Source: Paracoccaceae bacterium
GTDB lineage: Bacteria > Pseudomonadota > Alphaproteobacteria > Rhodobacterales > Rhodobacteraceae
DNA: 64,000 nucleotides
Direction: 5' to 3'
Assembly: GCA_016744015.1 (NCBI GenBank)
Contig: JADGFD010000002.1
Location: forward strand, 1 to 64,000
Shown one piece after another: positions 1-10,500 of this stretch (position 1 is the stretch's first letter; the number at the start of each line of letters is the position of its first letter). Below the pieces are notes generated by a model, which made no database searches, was not told where the DNA came from, and was given only the letters and a program-made list of their open reading frames with translations. A program made the position numbers and the translations under genes.

Positions 1-3000
1 ATTAAAGCCATCCCAAACATCAAAAACGCCATCACCATAAACAAAAATCAACAAATTATCAGCTATATCGTCGGAGACGCGGAGGGCCTGCGCGCCGCCT
101 TGGCCAAAACCCTGCCCGGCTATATGATCCCCGCTGATTTTATTGCGCTCAATGCCCTGCCGCTGACCCCAAGCGGCAAGCTTGATACCAAGGCCCTGCC
201 TGCCGCAAACACCACCCCAAAACCCCACACGCCCCCCAGCACCAAAACCCAAAAAACCCTCGCCAAAATCTGGCAAAAATCTCTCAACAAAACAAACATC
301 TCCATCACCGACAATTTCTTCGCCTTGGGGGGAGATTCGATGCGGGCGGTGACGATTGTTGCCAAGGCCAACGAGCAGGGTGTTGGGGTGACTGTGGCGC
401 AGATCTTCAAGTTTCAGACCGTTCAGGAGCTGGCAGAGGTGGCCGGTGAGCCTACCAAGGCCGTGCAAACCGTACCGCCATTTGGTATGCTACCAACGGA
501 TGATAAAGCCCTGCTACCAGCCGGCGTTGAGGATGCCTACCCATTGAGCCGGTTGCAGCTTGGCATGGTTTTTCATAGTGAAGTGGACCGGGATATATCG
601 GTTTATCACGATATTTTCAGTTTTAGGCTCAAGATCCGCTGGGATGAAGCGACCTTTGAAAACGCACTGGCTTACATGGCGAAAACGCACCCAATTTTGC
701 GTACAAAATTTGATATGGCGACGTTTAGCGAGCCATTGCAGCTGGTGCAGGCTTCGGCTCTAATTCCCCTAGAGGTGGTATCAGAAGCCACGCCAGAAGA
801 ATGGATTGCGGGCGAAAAGGCCAAAGGTTTTGACTTTGGTATGGCGCCGCTATTGCGGGTTGGGGTGCACCTGTTTGATGCGGGAGAAATTCAGTATACC
901 CTGAGTTTTCATCATGCGATTTTGGACGGCTGGAGCGTGGCGGCTTTTCAGGCTGAGCTGTTTAGGATCTATACGGCGCTACTTACCGGAAAGCCCCAAA
1001 CCCCTGCGCCACTGCAAGCCAAATATGTGCAAAACATCGCCGCTGAGCAGCGAGCTCTAAACGAGAGTGCGGCCAAAGAGTATTGGGCAGAAACGCTGGA
1101 GGGTTGCGTGGTGGGTAACCTGCCGGACCTGCCAGGGCAGGGAAGGGAAAACAGCTACACACAGCCCGTTGATCCGTCGCTGCTAGCGCAATTGGAAACA
1201 CTGGCGAAGGCGCAAAAAGTGCCCCTGCGGGTGGTTTTGTTGGCGGCGCATGTCCGGCTTATAGCCACCTATACGGGGCAAAAAGATGTGATGACGGGTA
1301 TGGTTACGCATACGCGCCCTGAAATCGAGGGCACCGACCGCGTGCTTGGCTTGTTTTTGAATACGCTGCCATTTCGGGTGCAAACGGGGAAGGATTTGAT
1401 TGCCCGCGTGTTTGCCTTGGATGCTGATATTTCAGCCCACCGCGCCTATCCTTACCAGCAGGTTTTGCAAGATACCAACCATGCGCCGCAGTTTGAGCAT
1501 ATGTTCAACTACGTGAATTTCCATGTGCTCGACGGGCTTGGGGATGCGGGGCCTTTGGAGGTGCTGGACAAGCAAAGCTTTGAGGCAAGCAACTTTGTTT
1601 TGGGGGTGAATGCCGTGCATATGGGCGGGCGGTTGAGCCTCGCATTGGCCTATGACCCAACGCGGCTGAATATGCCCTTTGTGGCTGAAATGGGTGCGCA
1701 TTATGTGGATATTTTGCAAGAGTTTGTCGGCGGAGAAGTGGCGGCTAGCCTGCCGTGCAACACAGTGGCAAATATTGCAAAGTGGAACGCTACGGCGCAG
1801 GATTTTGGTGCGGCGGAGACGATTCACAGCCAAATCGAGCGACAGGTCGCGACACACCCCAAGGCTGATGCGCTGGTGTTTGAAAATAACACGCTTAGCT
1901 ATGCTGAGTTGAACCGTCGCGCCAATCGTCTGGCACATGCACTTGTAGCGGCGGGTGCAGGCCCCGAATGCGCAGTGGGGCTTTGTGCCGTGCGTGGGTT
2001 TGATATGATAATCGGCTTACTGGCCATTCTTAAGGCTGGCGCGGCTTATGTGCCGCTTGATCCAAATTTGCCTGCCGCGCGGTTGGCCTATCTGGTGCAA
2101 GATGCAGGGCTAAAGCTTGTGGTTGCCGACCTAGAGATCCAAGAGAGGCTGCCAAGCGATACCGTTATGATGAGTGCCGCTCAGGCAGGTGTTACATTGC
2201 CGGAAAGCAACCCTGATATCGTCATGTCTCCCGATAATCTGGCCTATGTTATTTATACCTCAGGCTCCACAGGCCAACCTAAAGGGGTGGGGGTGAGCCA
2301 CCGCGCTATTGGCAATCAATTGCACTGGATGGAGCAACAGTTTGGCACCGGTCCGCAGCGGATACTGCATAAAACGCCGTTTAGCTTTGATGTATCGGTA
2401 GGGGAGCTGCTCTGGCCATTGGTGGCGGGGCACCAAATGGTGATAGCCCGTCCTGACGGACACAAAGATCCCGCCTATATGGCTGCGCTGATTGGCCAGC
2501 AAAGAGTTAGCTTTGTGCATTTTGTTCCGCCGATGCTGGAGACCTTCCTGAGTGTTGCACAGCTGTCGCACTGCACATCACTACAAGCGGTGGCGTGCAT
2601 AGGGCAAGCTCTGCCAGCCAATTTGGCGGCCCGTTTTGCTAAGGCCCTGCCTGAGATAGGCTTACATAACCTTTATGGCCCGACAGAGGCAACGGTAGAT
2701 GTAACCCATTGGCCCGTTGCCTTACCGTCAAAAACCATGCCTATTGGCGTTCCACATGCCAATATCAATATGCAGGTGTTGGGGCCCGATCTTTTGCAAC
2801 TGCCCGTCGGAGTCACGGGCGAACTGTTTATCAGCGGGGTAGGCTTGGCGCGCGGATATCTGGGCCGTCCGGGGCTGAGCGCGGCGGCGTTTCTGCCTGA
2901 CCCGTTCGGGGCGGCGGGCAGACGGATGTATCGCACCGGTGATCTGGGCCGCTGGCGGGCTGACGGGGTGATAGAGTATCAGGGGCGCGTTGATGATCAG

Positions 3001-3561
3001 GTTAAGCTGCGTGGATTTCGGGTAGAACTGGGTGAGATAGAAGCTGCAATTTCTGCGCAGCCCAATATAAGAGCTGCGGCCGTTATGCTGCATGCGGAAC
3101 AGATAATCGCTTATATTATTGGCGAGCCAAAGGGGCTAAGGGCAGCTCTGCGCGCGGCCCTGCCCGAATATATGGTGCCAAGCCGTGTGATCGCGTTGGA
3201 AAGCTTCCCGCTGACCCCAAGCGGCAAGGTTGACCGGCGGGCTTTGCCCAAGCCCGACATACGCTCAAAGGCTACGTATTATGCTGCCCCGCAGGGCGAT
3301 ACCGAGCAGCATTTGGCCCGCATCTGGCAGCGGGTGCTGGGGCGTGAGAAAATCAGCGTAACGGCGAGCTATTTTGAGCTGGGTGGGAACTCGCTTAAGG
3401 CCATGGAAATTCTGGCGCGTATCGAGCGCGAGATGGATTTTAGTGTAACGGCGCGGTTGTTTTTATCAACACCCACCATTCGCACGCTGGCCACGGCCAT
3501 TGATATGCTGCGCACTGAAAATACCCCTGAATGCGAAGACGAAGAAACGGTGTTATTATGA
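1..3561 (+). CDS. Non-ribosomal peptide synthetase, 5'-truncated: (A)-T-C-A-T
   Basis: The reading frame is open from the first base, so the gene starts upstream of the window; the TTG at 100 is only an internal codon. It opens inside the last part of an adenylation (A) domain (motif A10, LPLTPSGKLD). A carrier domain follows (LGGDS, phosphopantetheine Ser near 335), then a condensation domain (HHAILDGWS near 910), a complete A domain (YTSGSTGQPKG near 2255, NLYGPTEA near 2670, GRVDDQVKLRGFRVE near 2985) and a final carrier domain (LGGNS near 3385). By-eye Stachelhaus residues of the complete A domain are D-V-G-H-A-I-L-V-D-K. They share D235, V236, H278, L322 and D331 with Ser-activating EntF-type codes but lack its W239, so the substrate is not called. 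The C-terminus is acidic and ends in leucines (CEDEETVLL), as expected of a donor docking tail. The stop overlaps the next start (ATGA). Confidence 0.95.
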   Translation: MKAIPNIKNAITINKNQQIISYIVGDAEGLRAALAKTLPGYMIPADFIALNALPLTPSGKLDTKALPAANTTPKPHTPPSTKTQKTLAKIWQKSLNKTNISITDNFFALGGDSMRAVTIVAKANEQGVGVTVAQIFKFQTVQELAEVAGEPTKAVQTVPPFGMLPTDDKALLPAGVEDAYPLSRLQLGMVFHSEVDRDISVYHDIFSFRLKIRWDEATFENALAYMAKTHPILRTKFDMATFSEPLQLVQASALIPLEVVSEATPEEWIAGEKAKGFDFGMAPLLRVGVHLFDAGEIQYTLSFHHAILDGWSVAAFQAELFRIYTALLTGKPQTPAPLQAKYVQNIAAEQRALNESAAKEYWAETLEGCVVGNLPDLPGQGRENSYTQPVDPSLLAQLETLAKAQKVPLRVVLLAAHVRLIATYTGQKDVMTGMVTHTRPEIEGTDRVLGLFLNTLPFRVQTGKDLIARVFALDADISAHRAYPYQQVLQDTNHAPQFEHMFNYVNFHVLDGLGDAGPLEVLDKQSFEASNFVLGVNAVHMGGRLSLALAYDPTRLNMPFVAEMGAHYVDILQEFVGGEVAASLPCNTVANIAKWNATAQDFGAAETIHSQIERQVATHPKADALVFENNTLSYAELNRRANRLAHALVAAGAGPECAVGLCAVRGFDMIIGLLAILKAGAAYVPLDPNLPAARLAYLVQDAGLKLVVADLEIQERLPSDTVMMSAAQAGVTLPESNPDIVMSPDNLAYVIYTSGSTGQPKGVGVSHRAIGNQLHWMEQQFGTGPQRILHKTPFSFDVSVGELLWPLVAGHQMVIARPDGHKDPAYMAALIGQQRVSFVHFVPPMLETFLSVAQLSHCTSLQAVACIGQALPANLAARFAKALPEIGLHNLYGPTEATVDVTHWPVALPSKTMPIGVPHANINMQVLGPDLLQLPVGVTGELFISGVGLARGYLGRPGLSAAAFLPDPFGAAGRRMYRTGDLGRWRADGVIEYQGRVDDQVKLRGFRVELGEIEAAISAQPNIRAAAVMLHAEQIIAYIIGEPKGLRAALRAALPEYMVPSRVIALESFPLTPSGKVDRRALPKPDIRSKATYYAAPQGDTEQHLARIWQRVLGREKISVTASYFELGGNSLKAMEILARIEREMDFSVTARLFLSTPTIRTLATAIDMLRTENTPECEDEETVLL

Positions 3562-6500
3562 ATATGAAAACCATTCTGGACACACTGCGCGACCACGGTG
3601 CGCGGGTATCATTGCAAAACGGGCAGCTGGCGCTCAGCGGGGCAAAAGGCAAATTGCCGGGTGCGCTTATTTCGCAAATCAAGGCCTCCAAGCCCGAAAT
3701 CATAGCTTGGCTGGAAGCGCTGGAAGCGGAAAAAACGCTGGTAAATAACGGCATTTCCCGCCAGCAAAAGACCAAAGGCCCGCTTTCGTTTTCCCAAAAG
3801 CGGCTATGGGTTGTTAACCAGATGGGCGGGGCGACAAACGAATATAACGTGCCCGATGTGCGCGCCTTTGGGCTGGAGCTTGATGTGCCAGCCCTGCAAG
3901 CGGCGCTGGAGCATATTTTTATGCGCCATTCGGTTTTGCGCAGTGTTTATCGCGTTAAAGAGGGCGAGCCAGAGCAGGTTATTTTGCCGATGGAGGGCGC
4001 GGGGCTGGCGCGCTCAAACACCACAGATGCAGCGCTTGAAAACGCGGTTATGGCAGAGGTTTCTGCCCCGTTTGACCTTGAAACCGGCCCTGCTATGCGG
4101 GCGCGCTTGTTTTCCACGCCCACCCAGCATGTGTTGGCGCTGACCCTGCACCATATCGCCACGGATGGCTGGTCAATGGGGGTTTTGCAGCGAGACTTGG
4201 TTACCTTTTACAATGCGCTTGCGGCCCAAAATCCCCTTCAGCCTGCGCCGCTGCCGGTGCAATATATCGACTATGCCTATTGGCAAAACGAGGTGCAGGC
4301 TGAAAGCTTGGGCCAAAGCCTGCGCTACTGGCAGAAAAAGCTCGCCAATGCCCCGCTGGTGCATGCCCTGCCGCTTGATTACCCGCGCCCGCCCCAAGCC
4401 CGCTTGGAAGGCGCCAATTTTAGCGACAAGCTGGGCCTTGAGAAAACCGAAGCGCTTCAGGCGCTGGCCAAATCCCATGGGATCAGCTTTTTTGGCTTGC
4501 TTTATGCGGCTTTTGCGCTGTTTATTTATCGCCAATCTGGCGGGCAGGGGGCTGTTATCGGCACGCCCGTAGCCAATCGTGATCAGCCGGAATTATCTGA
4601 CCTGATCGGTTTTTTTGTAAATACCGTCGCGCTGACAACCGACATTGATGATGCAATGACATTGCATGATTTTATAGACGCCGCTCGTCAAACGGTGGCC
4701 GAGGGCCTGTCGCATCAGGCGGCCCCGTTTGAAATGGTGGTTGATGCCTTAAAACCGCCGCGCTCATTGGCATATGCGCCGCTGGTGCAAATCATGTTTA
4801 CGCTGGTTTCCCAAGCGGGCAGCGAGCCGCAATTTTCTGGAACGCAAGATGCGCAAATAACGCCAGACTTACCGGTTGCCAAGTTTGACCTGTCGTTGGG
4901 GATTGAGGAAAACGCAGACGGGCTGCGCATTGAGTGGAACTATGCCTGCTTTTTGTTTGGAGAAAAAACCATCGCGGGTTTTGCCAAGGGTTACCGTGCT
5001 TTGCTAGATGAATTACTGGGGGATACCTCGCGGATTATCGGGGATATTCCGCTGCTGGACCCAAAGGCCGCCGCGCAGATTGTTCAATGTGGAAAGGGCG
5101 TGGAAACCGCCCTAGACCTGCGCAGGGCCGAGCAAATATTCTCTGAAATGGCCGCGCAGCACCCCGATTCCCCCGCGCTGAGCGATACCGAAACAAGCTT
5201 AACCTATCAGCAGGCTGATAGGCGTAGTGATGACCTAGCACGGCATTTGCTGAATAGCGGCATTTCAAATCAGGACGTGATCGGGGTGGCCATGCAGCGC
5301 TCGGTTGATTTTGCGATTGCGGTTTTGGGTGTGCTCAAAACCGGCGCCAGCGTGGCGCTGCTGCCCGTAGATGTGCCAATTGCGCGGGTAGAGCAAATGG
5401 TGGCTAATACCGGCATTGTGTGTGTGCTGACCCATGCACAAAGCCCCGCAGAAATTCTGAGCTTGCCCATGGCTACGCCCATGATGTTTTTGTCGGGTGA
5501 ACCGCTGCCTGTTGCAAAAGGGGAAAATGCCTATGTGGTATTTACCTCAGGCACCACGGGCGCGCCAAAGGGGGTGATGAACACCCATATCGGCTTGGTG
5601 AACATGTGCCAAAGCCAAGTGGCCGAGCACGGCTTTGGCCCCAAATCAACCATGACCGTTTGCGCCAATGTTGCGTTTGATTCCATATTGTGGGAGATGT
5701 GCCCTTCGCTGATTTCCGGCGGGGCGCTGCATTTTATTGATGCGCCAACCCTGAGCGACCCTGCAGCGCTAGCAGGGGCCTTGCAGCGCATTCAACCCAG
5801 CCATTTTTGGCTGCCCACCGGCCTTATGGAAACCATCTGCGCGATAGATTTTGCATGGCCGGAGTCTATCCACCATGTTTTCACTGGCGGAGATCGTTTG
5901 GGCGGCTATTGCCTGCCCCTCGGCGTAAAGGCCCGTTTGTTTAACCTTTATGGTCCCAGTGAAGCCTCGGGCGTAACTGTTACGAATGAAATCACGCCTG
6001 ATACCCCTAAACCCGCCCCGATCGGGCGGCCCCTGCCCAATGTGAGCACCTATATTGTGGACGAGCACAACCGCCTGTTGCCTAAAGGCGCGGTGGGGGA
6101 GTTGCTGATTGGCGGGCCAGCGGTAGGGGTTGGCTATTTGGGCCGCCTCGAGCTAAATAAAAAGGTGTTTTTACCGCCCAATGAGGTGTGGTCCGAGCCG
6201 GTCTATCGCAGCGGGGATCTTGCGCGGTGGCGAGAGGATAACACGCTGGAATGCCTTGGCCGCATGGATACGCAAGTGAAAATCCGCGGGTTCAGGATAG
6301 AGCCCGCCGAGGTGGCCGCGGCTATTCAGGCTTTGCCCGGCATTCGGCAGGCTTTTGTGAATACCTCATCGCCGTTCGGGGAAAAGCAGTTGGTAGCTTT
6401 TGTGGTGGGCGATGCCGCACATGAACCAGAAATCAAAACTGCGCTGAGCTCGGTTTTGCCTTCATATATGTTGCCGGATGCTTATCATTTTATGGCCGCG

Positions 6501-7559
6501 CTGCCCCTAACGGCCAACGGCAAAATAGACCGCCGCGCGCTGGATGATGTGGCGCAGGCCGCACAAAACAACCGCGCCGTTAATGTGGATAGCCCGCGAG
6601 ACGAGATCGAATTGCGGCTGTTTAAAATATGGCAAACGGTGCTGCTGCACCCGTCTATCGGGCTGCGGGATAATTTCTTTGAAATCGGCGGTAGCTCCAT
6701 TTCGGCACTTAAAGTGCTGGACCTTGTAAACAAAGAATTTGGCGAGGCGCTGGCCACCACTACCCTGATAAAGAACCCAACCATAGAGGCGCTGGCCGCG
6801 CAAATACGGGCGGGGTCGGATAGTACGTTATCAGAAACCGATGTGATCGAATTCCGCAAAGGTAACGGGAAGCAAAATGTGATCTGCATCCACCCCGGCG
6901 GCGGCACGGCTTTTGTTTATTTGTCACTGGCCAAGGTTTTGCCCGCGCATTTTGGCGTTTACGGTGTGCAGGCCAAAGGGCTAAACGAAGGCGAGGCCTT
7001 TTTGCCCTCCATTCCCGAGATGGCCAGCCATTATATTGCGCTAATCCGCGACCAACTCACACAGGATTGTGTGATTACCGGTGCCTCGTTTGGCGGCTTC
7101 GTGGCTTATGAAATCGCGCGGCAATTACATGAGGCGGGGCACACCAATGTTACCGCAGTGATCATGGATGCCATGGGCTCGGATGACGCCATTGTTCGTG
7201 ATACGCAACACGGGGTTACGCTGGAGGTTTTCCGTGAAAAACTGGTGAAGTATAATGGCATGTTCCCCGGCATTGATGATGCCCAAATTGACCGCTTCCA
7301 CCGAATCTATAACCACCATATCGAAACCACCAAAACCTATGAATGCCTGCCAGACTCCGGCCATTTTGTGCTGGTGCAGGCGCTAAAAGACCGGGACCGG
7401 GCCACCCTGCGCTATCTGCGCGCCTTTTGGCAGCGCCGCGCGCAGGCGGGGTATCGTGTGCGCTGTATTGCGGGGGATCACTCTACCATGCTGGAAGGAG
7501 ATGACGTGATCCGCATTGCCGAGATTATTGACCAGACGTTGCAGGAGATGCAGCCATGA
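3558..7559 (+). CDS. Non-ribosomal peptide synthetase: docking-C-A-T-TE
   Basis: The ATG at 3558 is chosen because it overlaps the previous stop as ATGA; an in-frame ATG at 3531 would overlap the upstream gene more. Residues 1-60 resemble the TubC-type N-terminal docking domain (helical, with KGKLPGALISQIK and KPEIIAWLEAL). A condensation domain (HHIATDGWS near residue 198), an A domain (FTSGTTGAPKG near residue 663), a carrier domain (EIGGSS, Ser near 1046) and a type I thioesterase (GASFGG near 1176, His in GDHSTM close to the end) follow. The by-eye specificity residues D-S-W-F-F-G-L-G-V-K suggest a hydrophobic pocket but match no code I can name. The terminal TE means this protein can release a finished chain, yet a third synthetase follows in the same operon. 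The stop overlaps the next start (ATGA), so translation is probably coupled. Confidence 0.95.
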   Translation: MNMKTILDTLRDHGARVSLQNGQLALSGAKGKLPGALISQIKASKPEIIAWLEALEAEKTLVNNGISRQQKTKGPLSFSQKRLWVVNQMGGATNEYNVPDVRAFGLELDVPALQAALEHIFMRHSVLRSVYRVKEGEPEQVILPMEGAGLARSNTTDAALENAVMAEVSAPFDLETGPAMRARLFSTPTQHVLALTLHHIATDGWSMGVLQRDLVTFYNALAAQNPLQPAPLPVQYIDYAYWQNEVQAESLGQSLRYWQKKLANAPLVHALPLDYPRPPQARLEGANFSDKLGLEKTEALQALAKSHGISFFGLLYAAFALFIYRQSGGQGAVIGTPVANRDQPELSDLIGFFVNTVALTTDIDDAMTLHDFIDAARQTVAEGLSHQAAPFEMVVDALKPPRSLAYAPLVQIMFTLVSQAGSEPQFSGTQDAQITPDLPVAKFDLSLGIEENADGLRIEWNYACFLFGEKTIAGFAKGYRALLDELLGDTSRIIGDIPLLDPKAAAQIVQCGKGVETALDLRRAEQIFSEMAAQHPDSPALSDTETSLTYQQADRRSDDLARHLLNSGISNQDVIGVAMQRSVDFAIAVLGVLKTGASVALLPVDVPIARVEQMVANTGIVCVLTHAQSPAEILSLPMATPMMFLSGEPLPVAKGENAYVVFTSGTTGAPKGVMNTHIGLVNMCQSQVAEHGFGPKSTMTVCANVAFDSILWEMCPSLISGGALHFIDAPTLSDPAALAGALQRIQPSHFWLPTGLMETICAIDFAWPESIHHVFTGGDRLGGYCLPLGVKARLFNLYGPSEASGVTVTNEITPDTPKPAPIGRPLPNVSTYIVDEHNRLLPKGAVGELLIGGPAVGVGYLGRLELNKKVFLPPNEVWSEPVYRSGDLARWREDNTLECLGRMDTQVKIRGFRIEPAEVAAAIQALPGIRQAFVNTSSPFGEKQLVAFVVGDAAHEPEIKTALSSVLPSYMLPDAYHFMAALPLTANGKIDRRALDDVAQAAQNNRAVNVDSPRDEIELRLFKIWQTVLLHPSIGLRDNFFEIGGSSISALKVLDLVNKEFGEALATTTLIKNPTIEALAAQIRAGSDSTLSETDVIEFRKGNGKQNVICIHPGGGTAFVYLSLAKVLPAHFGVYGVQAKGLNEGEAFLPSIPEMASHYIALIRDQLTQDCVITGASFGGFVAYEIARQLHEAGHTNVTAVIMDAMGSDDAIVRDTQHGVTLEVFREKLVKYNGMFPGIDDAQIDRFHRIYNHHIETTKTYECLPDSGHFVLVQALKDRDRATLRYLRAFWQRRAQAGYRVRCIAGDHSTMLEGDDVIRIAEIIDQTLQEMQP

Positions 7560-10500
7560 CCACGCTGATTGATGCCTTTTATCAGGCCGTTGACGCCCAT
7601 CCGAACCGGCCAGCCGTTTTGGCCGACGGGCAACAATATAGCTATGCCCAGCTTAAGGCAGATGCGCAAAGCGTGGCCTTTGGTTTGATGAGCGCAGGTG
7701 TGAAGCCAGAAAACCGCGTTGGCCTGTCGCTCGGGCGCTCTTATGAGCTGGTGCTGGCGCAATTGGGCGTTTTGATGGCCGGAGCCTCTATTTTGCCGCT
7801 TGATGGCAAAGCACCGCCGGCGCGCAATGCCGCCATTCTATCCGCCGCCAAGGTGCGCCATTGGATAGGCGTAACCCCCGCCGAGTTTCCCGCAAGTTTT
7901 TGCGATATTGCAGCGCTGCGCCAACAGGGCGCGCAAGCGGATTTACCAGCGCTTTCAGCCCAAACCCCTGCAATTATTTATCATACCTCCGGCACCACCG
8001 GCACACCCAAGGGCGTGTTGGTGACGCATCAAGGCATTTTGCGGATGGCGCGTAGCCCAGACTATGTGCCAATCTCGCCGAATGACCGCATGTTGAACCT
8101 TTCAAACCCCGCCTTTGACGCCAGCAATTTTGAGCTGTGGGGCGCGTTGCTAAACGGGGCCTGTTTATGCGTAATCGGCGCGGATGAAGACCCCGCAGAG
8201 GCCATGCTGGCCACCCAGCCAACCGTTGGCTTTATCACCACCTCGTTGTTTCAAATTCTGCTGGCGCAATCGCCCGAGAGCTTTACCAGCTTCCATTCTG
8301 TGCTGTTTGGAGGGGAGTCCAGCAACCCCGAGATCCTTCGTGAATATATGGCGCAACACGCAGATGCACCCCGGTTTATCCATGTTTATGGCCCTACCGA
8401 AACCACCACTTTTGCGCTGGCCTATGCTATCCCTGACGGTTTTTTTAAGGCTGCCCCTACTGCCATCCCGATAGGCAAGCCGATACGGAAAACGGGGCTG
8501 GAACTGCTGGTGAAGGGCACGCGTCAGGCCGCCATTGGTGAAATCGGAGAGATTTATCTTTCGGGCGCGGGGCTTGCTCTTGGCTATATAGATGCGCCGG
8601 GGCTCACGCAGGCATCTTTTGCACCAATCGAAGGGCTTGGCGACGCGTTGTTTTACAAAACCGGAGATTTGGGGCGGCTGGATGCTGCGGGGAATATCAC
8701 CTTTTTGGGGCGCGCTGACCGACAGGTAAAAATCAGAGGGTTTCGGGTGGAGCTGGCCGAGATCGAAGCCCTGATCACGCCCATAAAGGGCGTAACGCAA
8801 GCGGCGGTGCTGGTGCAGCGCTCCCAGCAAAATACGCAAGATATTTATGCCTTTGTGAGTGGCACAGCGCGGGCTGAAACCATTCGGGCTGAACTGGCAA
8901 AATCCCTGCCCGCTTACGCAGTGCCGCATAGCATCCAAATAGTAAAAATGCTGCCGGTGAATGCCAATGGCAAGCTTGACCATAGCGCGCTGTTTAGCCA
9001 GATCAAGCACGCGGAACCGATGCCCACCACTTTGCCCAAAGCCATTTGGCAAACCGTGGTAAACGTTCTGGGCCACGCGAATATTGATGACCAAAAATCG
9101 TTTATTGCACTTGGCGGGGACTCGCTAAAAGCCACAGTGCTGCGCCACAGCCTGCTCACCCAGCATAAGCTGAGGGTGCGTGACGCCGACCTGCTGGCAA
9201 ACCGCGCGTTGGGCGATGTCATCAAAAATGCACAAGCCACTACGGATATGTTTAAAGCGGAAAATAAGCCGCGCTATCCCGCCACTGTCGAGCAAACGGG
9301 CCTTTGGCTTCAGCAAACTGCCGCGCCTCATTCCACTGCCTATTCCGTGCCGCTTACGTTGCAGCTTGGCGGTGAGGTTAATGTGAAAGCACTGGCGCAG
9401 GCGCTGGCTCATCTCGTACAGCGCCACGGGGCATTGCGCAGCTGTTTTTCAGAGCAAAACGGTGAACTGACAGTGGAAGAACGCCCTTTTGCTGGGTTTG
9501 AACTGGCACAGGGCCGCGTGGAAGGTTTTTTTGAGAAACCGTTTGCCCTCAACGGTGAGCCACTTTTGCGCGCCTGTCTTGATGGCCAAAGCCTGCTGCT
9601 CAATTTTCACCATATAGTGGTAGATGGTCACTCACTAAACCTGTTTTTTGCCGAGCTAAATAGTGCCTATTCTGCCTATTGCGAGGGCATCTCGCCTGAT
9701 CTGCCGCGAATAGGTGCAAATTACGGGGCCTATGCTGGGTGGCAAAAGAAACAGCGGACCAGCCAAGAGTATCAGGAAAATCTGCAAGCCTTGGCAGCAC
9801 GGCTTTCAGACCCCATAATTGATTATGGCCCCCCTGTGGCAGGGACGCGCGGCGCGCGCCTTACACGGCGCCTTACAGCGCGGCAATTGCAACGGTTGCA
9901 ATCCTTTTGCGAGGCCCAAAACAAGACGCTTTTTTCACAACTTTATAGCAGCTTTGCTCAGGCCTATGCCCCAAGCAAGAATGCGGTGCAAATCGGGGTG
10001 CCGGTGGGCAATCGCCCTGATGGGCGTGTGCAAAACACGCTTGGTATGTTTGTAAACACCACGGTGTACCGTGGGGGCGCACCAACGCCAGATCTGAATG
10101 AAGTGGCCTATACAGACCTGCTAGCGCAACTGCGCCTAAAGGGCCAAAACGGCGCACCGTTTGAGGCCATGTTTGTGCTGGAAAACACTCATTTTCAAAG
10201 CGTAACGCTTGGCGATTTAACGGTAGAGGTGCAGGAACCCAAAGCGTTTGAGCCAAGGTTCCCGTTCACGCTTTTTGCCGTGCCCGAGGCCGACGGCCTG
10301 CGCCTAAGCTATGATTATGACACTGCGATTTTCAGCGCGTATGACGTGGCTCAGGTGGCAAACCGGATGGAAGTGGTGCTTGACGAGCTGTCTGAAATAA
10401 GCAATGCGCCCACTCTGCTGGAGGCTTTGGAAAATGCCCCGGAAACGGCTCTTGCGGCGACCTTTAAAGAAATCCGCCTTACCTATGGCGAGTTGCGCAC

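Noticed and set aside
8165-9094. 309-codon - strand reading frame inside the hybrid synthetase gene
   Set aside because: It lies opposite a well-supported A and T domain; the translation is Arg/Gln/His-rich with no recognisable motif, as expected of a GC-rich antisense shadow.
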